Assembly (NCBI RefSeq): GCF_014204915.1
Contig: NZ_JACHMH010000001.1
Location: 3,807,501-3,871,500, forward strand
DNA: 64,000 bases
From: Crossiella cryophila
GTDB taxonomy: Bacteria; Actinomycetota; Actinomycetes; Mycobacteriales; Pseudonocardiaceae
Reading direction: 5' to 3'
The notes beneath the pieces were generated by a model. The model was not told the DNA's origin, did not search any database, and worked only from the letters and a program-made list of their open reading frames with translations. Position numbers and translations under genes: made by a program. How positions within the stretch are numbered: position 1 is the first letter of the stretch; each line of letters opens with the position of its first letter. This document shows positions 48,058-58,968 of this stretch, piece after piece.

Positions 48058-51000
48058 CTCTTCGGCTCCGATTCTGCTGGTGCGGTCACTGCGGCCGTCC
48101 ACAGCCCGAGCAGCGCGCTGGCGGCCGCCGGGTCGAGGTCGGGGGAGAACTGGAGGTCGAGCAGCACGCCGTCGGCCCGGACCTGCCGGGTGGCCACGAT
48201 CGTGCGCCCGGCCGGGAGCAGCGGGTCGGGGGCGCCTGCCCGCAGCAGCACGGCGGCGTCCCGGTGGTCGCGCAACGCCTTGGCCCCGGCCCGGCTGGCG
48301 TGCCGGAGCAGGCCGAACTCGTGGCCGCGGTCGGCCCAGTAGCGCAGCTCCAGTTCGGTCTCGGCCCGCGGCGCCGGGGCGGCGGTGAAGGCGAACGGGT
48401 GCCGGTGGCTCAGCGGGCCGACCGTGCCGGAGAGGTCCCCGGCCGGGGATTTGGCGCTGGTGCGCGGGTCGACCTCGTGGTCGATCCGCAGCCGGGATCC
48501 GGTGCCGCCGGACCAGGTGCGCAGGGCCTCGACGAACGCGGCGTCCACCGCGGCCGGGTCGGCCCGCACGGTCTGGCTGACCCGGCCGCCGCTGCCCGGC
48601 GTGCGGGCCCCGGCTGGGATCGGGTCGGCGGTCTCCTGGAGCGCCGCGGTCCACTCCGGCAGCGCGGTGGCCACCTCGTTGGCCTGGGCGGCCAGGTGTT
48701 CGGTCCAGGCGCGGAAGCTGGTCGGCGCCGGGGCCAGGGTCTGCCCGGCGAGCACGGCGGTGATCTCGTCCGCGATCAGCTCCAGGGAGGGCTGGTCCAC
48801 GGCCAGGCCGTGCCCGGTCAGCGTCACGCCGTCGGGGGTCCGCTCCAGGCGGAGGGTGGCGCCCCTGGTGATGTCGATCTCGGTGAGGTCTTGTTCGCCG
48901 GGCTGGATCTCGGCGCGCCACAACCGTTTGTTGCTCGGGTCGACCACCAGGTGCAGTGATTCGTGCCGGGCGAGCACGGTCGCGGCGGCGGCCCGCAGTG
49001 CTTCCTCGGTGGCCTCGATCGCCCTGGTGGTGCGGACCAGCAGGCCGTTGACGCCGAGGTCGCTCTGCCGCAGCCAGTGCAGCAGCGGCGGCGGGGTGAC
49101 CGGGCCGGGGATGATCGCGGCCGGCGCGCACTGCCTGGCCAGCGCGGCCACCGTGCGGTGCTTGAACACCTCGCGCACCGACAGCGCCAGCCCGGCCTCC
49201 TTGGCCTTGGCCACCAGCAGGGCGGCGCTGATGCTGTCGCCGCCGAGGGTGAAGAAGCTGTCGTGCACGCCGACCTGGTCCAGGCCGAGTTGTTCGGCGA
49301 ACAGCCGGGCCAGGGTGGTCTCGGTCTCGGTGGCCGGTTCGGTGCTGGTCGCGGTGACCGGGGCCGGGTCGGGCAGCTTGGTCCGGTCGAGCTTTCCGTT
49401 GGGGTTCTTCGGGAACTCGGCCAGTTCGACCAGCAGCGCGGGCACCAGGTAGTCGGGCAGCCGGGCCGCCAGCCGCTCGCGCAGCGCGGTCAGGTCCGGC
49501 CGCGCGCCCGGCGCCGGGATCAGGTAGCCGATCAGCCGGAGTGCGCCGCCGGGGCCGGGGCGGGCGATCACCACGGCCTTGTCCACCTCGGGTTCGGCGG
49601 TCAGCGCGGCCTCGACCTCACCGGGTTCGATCCGGAAACCGCGGATCTTCACCTGGCTGTCCGCGCGGCCGAGGAAGTCCAGCACCCCGTCCTGGCGGCG
49701 GCGGGCCCGGTCGCCGGTGCGGTAGAGCCGGGATCCGGCCGGGCCGTAGGGGTTGGCCAGGAAGCGTTCCGCGGTCCGGCCGGGCTGGCCGAGGTAGCCG
49801 CGGGCCAGGCCGTGCCCGGCCAGGTACAGCTCACCGGCCACACCGGGCGGCACCGGGCGCAGCGCCTCGTCCAGCACGTAGGCCTGGGTGTTGGCCACCG
49901 GCAGGCCGATCGGCACCGGCCCCGCGCCCAGGCTGCCGACCTGGGCGAGACTGTCCCCGGCGGCCTCCGAGCAGCCGTAGAGGTTGACCAGCTTCGCCCG
50001 CGGCCAGCGGGTACTGGCCTGTTCGGCGAGTTCGGCGGAGAGCGCCTCGCCACTGGTGATCCAGGTGCGCACCGAGCCGAGCGAGTCCGCGGGCGCGGTG
50101 CGCAGCAGCGCGGTCAGCAGGCTGGGCACCACCGTGACCAGGTCCACCGCGTGCCGGTCGATCAGGTCGACCAGCGCGGCCGGATCGCTGACCGCGGCGT
50201 CGTCGGCCAGCACCACGGTGTCCCCGGCGACCAGGCCGCCGAGCAGTTCGGTGGAGCCGTCGATGAAGCTCAGCGAACTCTTCGCGATCCGCACCCCGCC
50301 AGCCAGCTCGCGTCCCCAGTCCAGGCGGTTGGCGAGCGCGGACTGGGTGCCGGTGACCGCCTTGGGGCGGCCGGTGGAGCCGGAGGTGAACACCAGGTAG
50401 GCCGGGTGCCCGTCCTGGATGGCCACCGCGGCCCGCGCGGGTCCGGTGGCATCCGGCGAGCAGGTGCCGGTCAGGCCGAACTCGGTGGCGAATTCGGGGC
50501 GGCACACCGTGATCGCGGGCCGGGCGTCGGCGAGCATCAGCTCGATCCGGTCCCGCGGGTAGCCCAGGTCGACGGGCAGGTAGGCGGCGCCGGTCTTGAC
50601 GATGGCCAGCAGCGCCACCACCAGTTCGGCGGTGCGCGGCAGGGCCAGCGCGACCACCTGTTCCGGTCCGGCGCCCTGGGCGGCGAGGGCGTCCGCGAGG
50701 GCTTCGGCCCGGCGGTCGAGTTCGGCGTAGCTCAGGGTCTCGGTCCCGGCGAGCACCGCGGTGGCCTCGGGGGTGCGTGCGACCTGGGCGGCGAACAACG
50801 CGGCCGGGGTGGGTGCGGTGCGGTCGACGGCGGTGTTGTTGGCGCCGGTGGTCACCGCGGTCAGCTCGGCGGCGGACATGATGTCCACAGTGGACAGTGG
50901 ACGGTCCGGCTCGGCCAGCGCGGTCCGCAGCAGCAGTTCCAGCCGGTCGATCAGGCCGCGCACGGTGTCCTGGTCGAAGAGGTCCTTGGCGTAGACCGCG

Positions 51001-54000
51001 AATCCGTCCACCCCGGCGGTGGCGGTCTCGGTGAAGTACAGGTCCAGGTCGAACTTGACCCCGCCGGTGTCCGGCAGGAACGGCTCGGTGGTCAGTCCGG
51101 GCAGCTGGAGTTCGAGGTCGTCGGCGCGCTGGTGGATCAGCATCACCTGGAACAGCGGGTGCCTGGACAGCGAACGCTCCGGCGCGACCCGCTCCACCAC
51201 CCAGTCGAAGGGCACGTCGGCGTGCGCGAAGGCGTCCAGGTCCGCCGCGCGCACCCGGCCCAGCAGCTCGGTGAAGCTCGGGTCGCCGGACAGGTCGGTG
51301 CGCAGCACCAGGGTGTTGGCGAACAGCCCGACCAGGGACTCCAGGTCAGCGTCGGCCCGGCCGGTGATCGGCGAGCCCAGCGGGATGTCGGTGCCCGCGC
51401 CGAGTTTGCGCAGCAGCGCGGCCAGTGCGGCGTGCAGCACCATGAACACGCTGACGCCGTGGCTCGCCGACAGCGCGCGCATCCCGGCGAGCAGTTCCTG
51501 GGACAGGTGGAACCGCACCAGCCCGCCGCGGTGACTCGCCTCCGCTGGCCGCGGGCGGTCGGTGGGCAGGCTCAGTTCCGCCGGGGCGCCGGCCAGGGTG
51601 CGTGTCCAGTAGTCGAGCTGGCGACTGGCCACCGAGTCCGCCTCGGCGCGGGAACCGAGGATCTCCCGCTGCCACACCGCGAAGTCGGTGTACTGCACCG
51701 GCGGCTCCGGCCACACCGGCTCCCGGCCCGCCGCCCTCGCGGTGTAGGCCTCGCCGAGGGTGGCCAGCAGCGGCCCGAAGGACCACTCGTCCGCGGCGGT
51801 GTGGTGCAGCAGCAGCACGAACTCCCACTCCTGCTCGCCGGCCCTGGCCAGGCTCACCCGCACCGGCAGCTCGGTGTCCAGCCGGAAGGTGTGCGCTGCC
51901 GCCGTGCTCAGATCGTCCACAGTGGACACGACGAGCCGGGTCCGCGCCTCCGCGGGGGACAGGACCCGTTGCGCCGGAAGGCCGTCCGGGCCTTCGGTGA
52001 GCAGCGTGCGCAGGGCCTCGTGCCGGGCCACCGCGTCGCCGAAGGCGGCCCGCAGCGCGTCCAGGTCGACCGGTCCGCGCACCCGCACGCCCAGCGGCAG
52101 CCCGTAGGAGGTGGACGGGCCGCGCAGCTTCTCCTCGAACCACATCCCGGTCTGCGGGAAGGAGGCCGGGGCCGGATCGGGCCGGTGCACCCCGCGCACC
52201 GCGAGCCGGGTCGTGCTGGCCGCGGGCAGCCGGTCGGCCAGCTCGGCCACGGTGGGCGCGTCGAAGAGCGTGCGCAGGTCCAGCTCCACCGACAACAGGC
52301 CGCGCACCCGGCCGATCACCTTGGTGACCAGCAGCGAATGCCCGCCGAGGGCGAAGAAGTCGTCGTCGATGCCGATCTCGGGCAGGCCGAGCACCTCGGC
52401 GAACACCCCGCACAGCACGCGTTCCCGCTCGGTGCGCGGGCCACGGCCGGAGACCTGGGCGGCCAGGTCGGGTTCGGGCAGCGCGCGGCGGTCCAGCTTG
52501 CCGTTCACCGTCACCGGCAGCCGGTCCAGGGTGACGAACGCCGCGGGCACCATGTAGTCCGGCACCCGCTCGGCCACCGCGGCCCGCAGCCCGGCGAGGT
52601 CGACCTCGCCCACCGGCACGAAATAGGCCACCGGCAGGCCGTGCCGCACCACGACCGCGCACTGCGCGACCTCGGGCTGGACGGCCAGCGCGGCCTCGAT
52701 CTCACCCAGCTCCACCCGGAACCCGCGGATCTTGACCTGCTCGTCCACCCGGCCCAGGCAGTCCAGCGAGCCGTCGGCCAGCCGGCGGGCCAGGTCCCCG
52801 GTGCGGTACATCCGGCTGCCCGCCGGGCCGTAGGGGTTGGCGGTGAAGCGTTCCGCGGACAGCCCCGGCCGACCGGCGTAGCCGCGGGCGAGCTGGGCGC
52901 CCGCCAGGTACAGCTCGCCGGTGACGCCGAAGGGCACCGGGCGCAGCCGGTCGTCCAGCACGTAGGCCTGGGTGTTGTGGAACGGCCTGCCGATCACCGG
53001 CGCGCCGGTCACCTCGGCCGCGGTCGCCCAGATGGTGGCCTCGGTCGGCCCGTACACGTTGATCACCTTGGCCGCCGCCGCGCGCAGCTCGGCCGCGGTG
53101 GCCGGGGGCAGTGCCTCGCCGCCGACCAGCACCCGCAGTTCACGCAGGAAACCCGGTTCCTGGCCGAGGATCGCGCCGAAGAGCGAGGGCGTGGCCTGGA
53201 TGACGGTGGCCCCTGACTCGGTGGCCAGCCGGGCCAGCCGGGCCGGATCGCGCACGGTGTCCTTGGTGGCCAGCACCACCTGGGCGCCGGAGACCAGCGG
53301 CAGGTAGATCTCCAGCGCGGCGATGTCGAAGGCGATGGTGGTCACCGCGAGCAGCCGGTCCGACCCGGACAGCGGGCTCAGTTCGTCCATTGTGGACAGG
53401 AAGTTGGCCAGCGCCGAGTGCGGGATGCCCACGCCCTTGGGGCGGCCGGTGGAGCCGGAGGTGTAGATGGTGTAGGCGAGCTGACCCGGCAGCAGCCGTC
53501 CGGTCGGCTCCGCGCCGAAGGCGTCCCAGCCCGGCTGGTCCAGCACCAGCCGGTCCGGACCCGGCGCCAGCTCGGCCAGCGCGGCCGTGGTGAGCACGCA
53601 GGCCGCGCCCGCGTCGGTGATCATGTACGCCAGCCGGTCGGCCGGGTGGTCGGCGTCCAGCGGCAGGTAGGCCGCGCCGGACTTGAGCACCCCGAGCAGC
53701 GCCACCACCAGGTCGGGCGTGCGCGGCAGCAGTAACGCCACCACCGACTCCGCGCCGATCCCCTTGGCGCACAAGGCCGCCGCCAGCCGCTCGGACCGGT
53801 GGTCCAGCTCGGCGTAGCTCAGCGTGGACCCGTCCTCGCCACGCACCGCCACCGCGTCCGGGGTGCGCCGGGCCTGCTCCTCGAACCGGTCCACCACCGT
53901 GGCCTGCGGAGTCGCCCGCTCGGTGTCGTTCCACTCGGCGAGCTGATCGAGCAGTTCCTCGTTGGGCAGCAACGGCAGCGCGCTGATCGGAGTGTCCGGA

Positions 54001-55412
54001 GTGGACAGTGCGGCGCCGAGCAGGTGCTCAAGGTGCTCGAGCAGCCGGGTGATCCGGTCCGCCTCGAACAGGTCCAGCCGGTAGGTGGCCTCCACCAGCA
54101 GCCCGTCCGGCCGCAGGAACGCCTCCAGCCACAGGTCGAACTGAGCCCCGTCGTTGCGGATGTGCTCCCAGTCGGTCCGGATGCCGGGCAGGTCCAGGCC
54201 GCCGATGCGCTGGGCCAAGAACAGCAGCATCACGTCGAAGAGCGGGTTGTGCCCGCGCCGTCGCTCCGGCCGGAGGTCGTCGATGAGCTTGTCGAAGGGC
54301 AGGCCCTGGTGCGCGAAGCCATCGGTGGCGGTGCGCCGCACCTGCCCGAGCAGCTCGCGGAAGGTCGGATCGCCGGAGACGTCCGTGCGCAGCACCAGGG
54401 TGTTGCCGAAGTTGCCGACCAGGTTCTGTGCCTGCGCGTGTCCACGGTCCATCACCGCGGAGCCGAGCGGGATGTCGCTCGCGCCGGTGTAGCGCCGCAA
54501 CAGCACCGAACACGCGGCCACCATGATCATGAACGGGGTGACGTTCTCGCTCGCCGCGACCGCCCGCAGGCCGTGCGCGATCGCCGGGTCGAACCACTTC
54601 GCGACCAGCCCACCGCGTTCGGAGCCGCCCTTGCCGCGCGGCTGATCCGTAGGCAGGTCAAGGGGTTCCGGGACGGGGGTGAGCTGCTCACGCCAGTACG
54701 CCAGGTCGGTGGCGGTGCTCTCGGCAGGCCAGCGGGCCTGTTCCCAGGCCGCGTAGTCGGCGAACTGCACCTCCATCGAGGGCAGTCCGCTGGGCTCGCC
54801 GGTGGCCTCGGCCCGGTACAGCGCGGACAGCTCGTGCGAGAGCACGCCCCAGGTGCCGCCGTCCCAGGCGATGTGGTGCACCACCAGGATGAGCGCGAGT
54901 TCCCGCTCGGCGAAGCGGAGCAGGGCCAGCCGGATCGACTCCTCCGCGGACAGGTCGTAGGGCACCGCGGCCAGCCGCTCGGCCGCCTGGCGCCCGGTGG
55001 CCGCCCATTCGGACTCGGGCAGCGATGTGTGTTCGCTCACGGGCAACCCGACCCGGTAGTCCGCGGTGACCACCTGGTGCGCCGACCCGTCCGGCTCGGC
55101 CAGGTAGCGGGTGCGCAGGATCTCGTGCCGGTCGATGAGGGACTGCAGCGCGCGGTGCAGCGCCGGCACGTCCACCGGGCCGGACAGCGTGATCAGCAAC
55201 GGCACGTTGTAGGTCGTGGACTGGGGGAATGTCCGCTGGTGCACCCACATGCTCTGCTGGGCGAAGGACAGCGGGGTGCGCTGCGAGCGGTCCCGGGGGA
55301 CGACGCGTTCCGGCGACGAGTCCTCGGCGATGCCCGCTTTGGCCATGAGCTTGCGCATCAACGCACGCCGCTTGGCTGCGGCGTCGTTCCGCGCGCCCGG
55401 TTCGTCAGTCAT
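48054..55412 (-). CDS. NRPS: C, A, T, C, A, T, E
   Basis: 2452 residues. A short helical N terminus precedes C1 (HHIAWDG at 179), A1 ([11 protein letters not shown] near 650), T1 (GGHS near 1025), C2 (HHTAADE near 1201), A2 ([10 protein letters not shown] near 1674), T2 (GGDS near 2057) and an epimerase-type domain (GHGLAVDQ near 2200, [11 protein letters not shown] later). The A1 code reads D-I-L-Q-L-G-V-I-W-K, the glycine pattern apart from one position. The A2 code reads I-D-T-T-I-S-L-G-D-K; it lacks the Asp that holds an alpha-amino group and resembles beta-alanine codes. Beta-alanine is achiral, so the epimerase domain behind it is puzzling. The gene is divergent from the loading NRPS across an iron box and leads a two-gene operon. 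Confidence 0.92.
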   Translation of the reverse strand: MTDEPGARNDAAAKRRALMRKLMAKAGIAEDSSPERVVPRDRSQRTPLSFAQQSMWVHQRTFPQSTTYNVPLLITLSGPVDVPALHRALQSLIDRHEILRTRYLAEPDGSAHQVVTADYRVGLPVSEHTSLPESEWAATGRQAAERLAAVPYDLSAEESIRLALLRFAERELALILVVHHIAWDGGTWGVLSHELSALYRAEATGEPSGLPSMEVQFADYAAWEQARWPAESTATDLAYWREQLTPVPEPLDLPTDQPRGKGGSERGGLVAKWFDPAIAHGLRAVAASENVTPFMIMVAACSVLLRRYTGASDIPLGSAVMDRGHAQAQNLVGNFGNTLVLRTDVSGDPTFRELLGQVRRTATDGFAHQGLPFDKLIDDLRPERRRGHNPLFDVMLLFLAQRIGGLDLPGIRTDWEHIRNDGAQFDLWLEAFLRPDGLLVEATYRLDLFEADRITRLLEHLEHLLGAALSTPDTPISALPLLPNEELLDQLAEWNDTERATPQATVVDRFEEQARRTPDAVAVRGEDGSTLSYAELDHRSERLAAALCAKGIGAESVVALLLPRTPDLVVALLGVLKSGAAYLPLDADHPADRLAYMITDAGAACVLTTAALAELAPGPDRLVLDQPGWDAFGAEPTGRLLPGQLAYTIYTSGSTGRPKGVGIPHSALANFLSTMDELSPLSGSDRLLAVTTIAFDIAALEIYLPLVSGAQVVLATKDTVRDPARLARLATESGATVIQATPSLFGAILGQEPGFLRELRVLVGGEALPPATAAELRAAAAKVINVYGPTEATIWATAAEVTGAPVIGRPFHNTQAYVLDDRLRPVPFGVTGELYLAGAQLARGYAGRPGLSAERFTANPYGPAGSRMYRTGDLARRLADGSLDCLGRVDEQVKIRGFRVELGEIEAALAVQPEVAQCAVVVRHGLPVAYFVPVGEVDLAGLRAAVAERVPDYMVPAAFVTLDRLPVTVNGKLDRRALPEPDLAAQVSGRGPRTERERVLCGVFAEVLGLPEIGIDDDFFALGGHSLLVTKVIGRVRGLLSVELDLRTLFDAPTVAELADRLPAASTTRLAVRGVHRPDPAPASFPQTGMWFEEKLRGPSTSYGLPLGVRVRGPVDLDALRAAFGDAVARHEALRTLLTEGPDGLPAQRVLSPAEARTRLVVSTVDDLSTAAAHTFRLDTELPVRVSLARAGEQEWEFVLLLHHTAADEWSFGPLLATLGEAYTARAAGREPVWPEPPVQYTDFAVWQREILGSRAEADSVASRQLDYWTRTLAGAPAELSLPTDRPRPAEASHRGGLVRFHLSQELLAGMRALSASHGVSVFMVLHAALAALLRKLGAGTDIPLGSPITGRADADLESLVGLFANTLVLRTDLSGDPSFTELLGRVRAADLDAFAHADVPFDWVVERVAPERSLSRHPLFQVMLIHQRADDLELQLPGLTTEPFLPDTGGVKFDLDLYFTETATAGVDGFAVYAKDLFDQDTVRGLIDRLELLLRTALAEPDRPLSTVDIMSAAELTAVTTGANNTAVDRTAPTPAALFAAQVARTPEATAVLAGTETLSYAELDRRAEALADALAAQGAGPEQVVALALPRTAELVVALLAIVKTGAAYLPVDLGYPRDRIELMLADARPAITVCRPEFATEFGLTGTCSPDATGPARAAVAIQDGHPAYLVFTSGSTGRPKAVTGTQSALANRLDWGRELAGGVRIAKSSLSFIDGSTELLGGLVAGDTVVLADDAAVSDPAALVDLIDRHAVDLVTVVPSLLTALLRTAPADSLGSVRTWITSGEALSAELAEQASTRWPRAKLVNLYGCSEAAGDSLAQVGSLGAGPVPIGLPVANTQAYVLDEALRPVPPGVAGELYLAGHGLARGYLGQPGRTAERFLANPYGPAGSRLYRTGDRARRRQDGVLDFLGRADSQVKIRGFRIEPGEVEAALTAEPEVDKAVVIARPGPGGALRLIGYLIPAPGARPDLTALRERLAARLPDYLVPALLVELAEFPKNPNGKLDRTKLPDPAPVTATSTEPATETETTLARLFAEQLGLDQVGVHDSFFTLGGDSISAALLVAKAKEAGLALSVREVFKHRTVAALARQCAPAAIIPGPVTPPPLLHWLRQSDLGVNGLLVRTTRAIEATEEALRAAAATVLARHESLHLVVDPSNKRLWRAEIQPGEQDLTEIDITRGATLRLERTPDGVTLTGHGLAVDQPSLELIADEITAVLAGQTLAPAPTSFRAWTEHLAAQANEVATALPEWTAALQETADPIPAGARTPGSGGRVSQTVRADPAAVDAAFVEALRTWSGGTGSRLRIDHEVDPRTSAKSPAGDLSGTVGPLSHRHPFAFTAAPAPRAETELELRYWADRGHEFGLLRHASRAGAKALRDHRDAAVLLRAGAPDPLLPAGRTIVATRQVRADGVLLDLQFSPDLDPAAASALLGLWTAAVTAPAESEPKS

Positions 55413-55463
55413 CAGTCGTCGTCCTCGGAGAGCGCGGAGCAGGGGCTATGAGGTAAACCTTGC

Positions 55464-55482
55464 TTAGGTTAGCCTCACTTTT
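55464..55482. promoter_or_regulatory. IdeR/DtxR-type iron box (divergent NRPS promoter)
   Basis: TTAGGTTAGCCTCACTTTT matches the left and centre of the IdeR consensus (about 14-15 of 19). A weaker overlapping match begins at 55448 (TGAGGTAAACCTTGCTTAG). The site sits between the divergent NRPS genes at 55412 and 55533 and can control both. Confidence 0.7.
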
Positions 55483-55532
55483 GCAAGAGGCCAGTGTGCC
55501 ATGCAGCCTGGATCACAAGGGAGCACAAGCCC

Positions 55533-58500
55533 GTGTCGAGCAGCCCGACCGCCGATGACCTGCGCCGTGAAGTGGCACAACTGGTGGACCGCACGCCGGA
55601 GGAACTCCTGGACGCGGACAACCTCATCGAGCTGGGACTGGACTCGATCCGGCTGATGCGGCTGGCCGGGCAGTGGCGCAAGCGCGGTATCGAGGTGACC
55701 TTCGCCGAACTGGCCGAGCGGCCCAGCCTCGGCGAGTGGTTCGAACTGCTCACCGGACGCCTCACCCCCGCACCCGCCCCGGCGGCGCCCGCCGCGCCGG
55801 TCGAGCGCTTCGACAGCGCCGCCGAGTTCCCCCTCGCGCTCATGCAGCACGCCTACTGGGTCGGTCGTGGGGACGGGCAGGCACTCGGCGCGGTGGCCGC
55901 GCACCTCTACGTCGAGTTCGACGGCGGCGAGGTCGACCCGGACCGGTTCGCGCCCGCGGTGCGCGCCCTCATCGCCCGGCACGGCATGCTGCGCGCCCGG
56001 CTCACCGACGACGGCCGCCAGCGCATCCAGGACCAGCCGAGCCACGACGCACTCACCGTCGAGGACCTGCGCGAACACGCCGAAGAAGCGGCCGGGGCCC
56101 GGCTGGCCGAACTGCGCGAGCAGTGGTCGCACCAGATCCTGGACATCGAGGGCGGCCAGGTCTTCGCACTCCAGCTCACCCGGCTGCCCGGCGGGCGGAG
56201 CAGGCTGCACGTGGACGTGGACATGGTCGCCGCCGACGCGCTCAGCTTCCGGGTGCTGCTCGCCGACCTCGCCGCGCTCTACCAGGGCGAAACCCTCGCC
56301 CCCATCGACTACAGCTACCCCCAGTACCTCGCCGAGCGCGCCCCGCTGCGCCGCGAGGCCTGGGAACGCGCGCGCAGCTGGTGGCAGAGCCGCCTGCCCG
56401 AACTGCCCGCCGCACCCGACCTGCCGCTGGTGCCCGAGGCCGACCGCGGTGACGGACTGCACACCGTGCGCAAGCACCTGTGGCTCGCACCCGAGGACAA
56501 GCAGCGCCTGATCGAACGCGCGCACCAGCACCGGATCACCCCGGCGATGGCCCTGGCCACCGTGTTCGCCGAGGTGCTCGCGGCCTGGAGCGGGCAGCCC
56601 CGGTTCCTGCTCAACCTGCCGCTGTTCGACCGCGAGAACACCCACGCCGACGTCGGCAAACTCGTCGGCGACTTCACCAGCTCGGTACTGCTGGACGTGG
56701 ACCTCTCCGAACCGCGCTCCTTCCTGGAGGACGCGCGCAGGCTGCAGGCCCGCATGCACACCGACGCCGCCTACGCCGACTACTCCGGCGTCGAGGTGCT
56801 GCGCGACCTCTCCCGCGCCAACGGCGAACAGATCCTCGCCCCGGTCGTCTACACCAGCGCGCTCAACCTGGGCGAGCTGTTCGACGACAAGGTCAAGGGC
56901 AGCTTCGGCGAACCGGTGTGGATCATCTCCCAGGGCCCGCAGGTGCTGCTGGATGCCCAGGTCACCGAGGTCAACGGCGGGCTGCTGGTCAACTGGGACA
57001 TCCGCGAATCCGCCTTCCCGGCCGGGCTGATGGACGCCATGTTCGAGGCATACCGCACCCTGGTGCACTGGCTCGGCTCGGCCGACTCGGACTGGCACCA
57101 GCCGGTGCCCGCGCTGCTGCCCACCGCCCAGCTCACCGCCCGCGACACCGCGAACGACACCGCCGCACCGCGCTCCGGCCGCCGCCTGCACGAGGGATTC
57201 TTCAACCAGGCCAAGGAAACCCCGGACGCGCCCGCCGTGCTCTGGGGCGCCGACGGCGAACTCAGCTACCGCGAACTCGCCGAGCGGGCCGGCCGGGTCG
57301 CCGGCGCGCTGCGCACCCGCGGCGTCGAAATCGGCGAGGCCGTCGCGATCACCCTGCCCAAGGGCCCCGACCAGCTCGTCGCGGTGCTCGGCGTGCTCGC
57401 CGCCGGAGCCACCTACGTGCCGGTCAGCGTGGAACAACCGGCCGCCCGCCGCGAACGCATCCACGCCAGGGCCGGGGTGCGCCTGGTCCTGGACGCCGAC
57501 CGGCTCGCCGAAGCCCTGCGCGCCGAACCCGCGGAACCCGTGCTGGGCGAGGAAGAAGTCCCCGCCTACGTGCTGTTCACCTCCGGCTCCACCGGCGAGC
57601 CCAAGGGCGTCGAGGTGCCGCACCGGGCCGCGATGAACACCATCGACGACCTCAACGCCCGCTACGAGATCGGCCCGGCCGACCGCACCCTTGGCGTCTC
57701 CGCGCTCGACTTCGACCTCTCCGTCTTCGACATCTTCGGCCCGCTCTCCGTCGGCGGCGCGATCGTGCTGGTCAGCGAGAGCGAACGGCGCGAGGCCGCG
57801 GACTGGGCCACCCTGGTCCGCGACCGCGGGGTGACCATCGTCAACTGCGTGCCGCCGCTGCTGGACATGCTGCTCAACGCGGGCGACCTCGGCGACACCC
57901 TGCGCCTGGTGCTGCTCGGCGGCGACTGGGTCACCGTCGACCTGCCCGGCCGCCTGCGCGCCCAGGCCCCCGCCGCCCGCTTCGTCGGACTGGGCGGCAC
58001 CACCGAGACCGCCATCCACTCCACCGTGTGCGAGGTCACCGGCGAGGTGCCCGCGCACTGGATCTCGGTGCCCTACGGCACCCCGCTGACCAACGTGCGC
58101 TGCCGGGTGGTCGACGCCCGCGGCCGGGACTGCCCCGACTGGGTGGCAGGCGAACTCTGGATCGGCGGCGACGGCGTGGCCCTTGGCTACCGCGGCGACC
58201 CGGAACGCACCGCCGACCGCTTCGTCGTCCACAATGGACAGAACTGGTACCGCACCGGCGACCTCGGCCGCTACTGGCCGGACGGCACCCTGGAGTTCCT
58301 GGGCCGCCGCGACCACCAGGTCAAGCTTCGTGGTTTCCGGATCGAACTCGGCGAGGTCGAATCCGCCCTCGGCGCGCTGGACGGCGTCGGCCGCGCCATC
58401 GCCGGTGTCACCAGGGCGCCCGGCGCGACCCTGGTCGCCGCGGTGGCCGCCACCGGCGTCACCGGCGACGAACTGCGCGAGCAGGTCCGCCAGGCGTTGC

Positions 58501-58961
58501 CGCCGCACATGGTGCCCGAGCGGATCGTGGTGCTGGCCGAACTGCCGCTGACCGCCAACGGCAAGATCGACCGCCGCGCGGTGCAGCAGCTGTGGGCCGA
58601 ACAGGACAACAGCAGGCCGTTCGTGCCGCCGCGCACCGCGCTGGAGAAGGTCGTCGCCGGCGTCTGGCACGAGGTGCTCGGCGGCGCCGAGTTCGGCCTG
58701 GACGACGACTTCTTCCAGCGGGGCGGCGATTCCGTGCTGGCCACCACCATCGTCAGCAGGCTGCGCGAGGCGCTGGACACCACGGCCGTCTCGGTGAAGC
58801 TGCTCTTCGCCACCCTGTCGGTGGGTGGCATGGCCGCCCAGCTTCTCGAGCGGGAGACCACATCGGGCCGACTGGACCAGGTCGCCGAGATCTACCTGGC
58901 CGTGCTGGAGATGTCGGCCGACGAGGTCGAGGCCGAACTGTCCCGCAGCGCGGGTGAATGA
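55533..58961 (+). CDS. NRPS loading/heterocyclisation protein: ArCP, Cy, A, T
   Basis: 1142 residues from GTG at 55533 with AAGGGAG nine bases upstream. Domains: aryl carrier protein with Ser38 in LGLDSIRLM; cyclisation domain with the DxxxxD motif DMVAAD at 230-235 instead of HHxxxDG; A domain (FTSGSTGEPKG near 681); T domain (GGDSV near 1067). This is the MbtB/PchE-like layout. Salicylate on the ArCP is condensed with an amino acid that is cyclised to an oxazoline or thiazoline. The A code reads approximately D-L-F-N-L-G-L-I-H, close to codes of Cy-linked domains for Cys, Ser or Thr; Ser or Thr is favoured by analogy with madurastatin and mycobactin lines, but this is not certain. Confidence 0.92.
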   Translation: MSSSPTADDLRREVAQLVDRTPEELLDADNLIELGLDSIRLMRLAGQWRKRGIEVTFAELAERPSLGEWFELLTGRLTPAPAPAAPAAPVERFDSAAEFPLALMQHAYWVGRGDGQALGAVAAHLYVEFDGGEVDPDRFAPAVRALIARHGMLRARLTDDGRQRIQDQPSHDALTVEDLREHAEEAAGARLAELREQWSHQILDIEGGQVFALQLTRLPGGRSRLHVDVDMVAADALSFRVLLADLAALYQGETLAPIDYSYPQYLAERAPLRREAWERARSWWQSRLPELPAAPDLPLVPEADRGDGLHTVRKHLWLAPEDKQRLIERAHQHRITPAMALATVFAEVLAAWSGQPRFLLNLPLFDRENTHADVGKLVGDFTSSVLLDVDLSEPRSFLEDARRLQARMHTDAAYADYSGVEVLRDLSRANGEQILAPVVYTSALNLGELFDDKVKGSFGEPVWIISQGPQVLLDAQVTEVNGGLLVNWDIRESAFPAGLMDAMFEAYRTLVHWLGSADSDWHQPVPALLPTAQLTARDTANDTAAPRSGRRLHEGFFNQAKETPDAPAVLWGADGELSYRELAERAGRVAGALRTRGVEIGEAVAITLPKGPDQLVAVLGVLAAGATYVPVSVEQPAARRERIHARAGVRLVLDADRLAEALRAEPAEPVLGEEEVPAYVLFTSGSTGEPKGVEVPHRAAMNTIDDLNARYEIGPADRTLGVSALDFDLSVFDIFGPLSVGGAIVLVSESERREAADWATLVRDRGVTIVNCVPPLLDMLLNAGDLGDTLRLVLLGGDWVTVDLPGRLRAQAPAARFVGLGGTTETAIHSTVCEVTGEVPAHWISVPYGTPLTNVRCRVVDARGRDCPDWVAGELWIGGDGVALGYRGDPERTADRFVVHNGQNWYRTGDLGRYWPDGTLEFLGRRDHQVKLRGFRIELGEVESALGALDGVGRAIAGVTRAPGATLVAAVAATGVTGDELREQVRQALPPHMVPERIVVLAELPLTANGKIDRRAVQQLWAEQDNSRPFVPPRTALEKVVAGVWHEVLGGAEFGLDDDFFQRGGDSVLATTIVSRLREALDTTAVSVKLLFATLSVGGMAAQLLERETTSGRLDQVAEIYLAVLEMSADEVEAELSRSAGE

Positions 58962-58968
58962 GGGCGTG

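Noticed and set aside
38605-49131. NRPS start far upstream near 49131 in the same frame
   Set aside because: That extension overlaps the upstream NRPS gene in another frame and reads as Arg/Pro-rich noise; the TTG overlapping its stop fits the other coupled genes.
51700-51830. Broken active site in the C domains with HHxxxDE (C2 of the first and the later C of the second NRPS)
   Set aside because: The two His and the Asp are intact; the change of the following Gly to Glu is common in actinobacterial C domains, so only the ELILLDG domain is treated as abnormal.
42097-53216. Very long plus-strand frames opposite the NRPS genes
   Set aside because: Antisense frames of high-GC genes. Translations are low-complexity and the minus strand carries intact NRPS domains.
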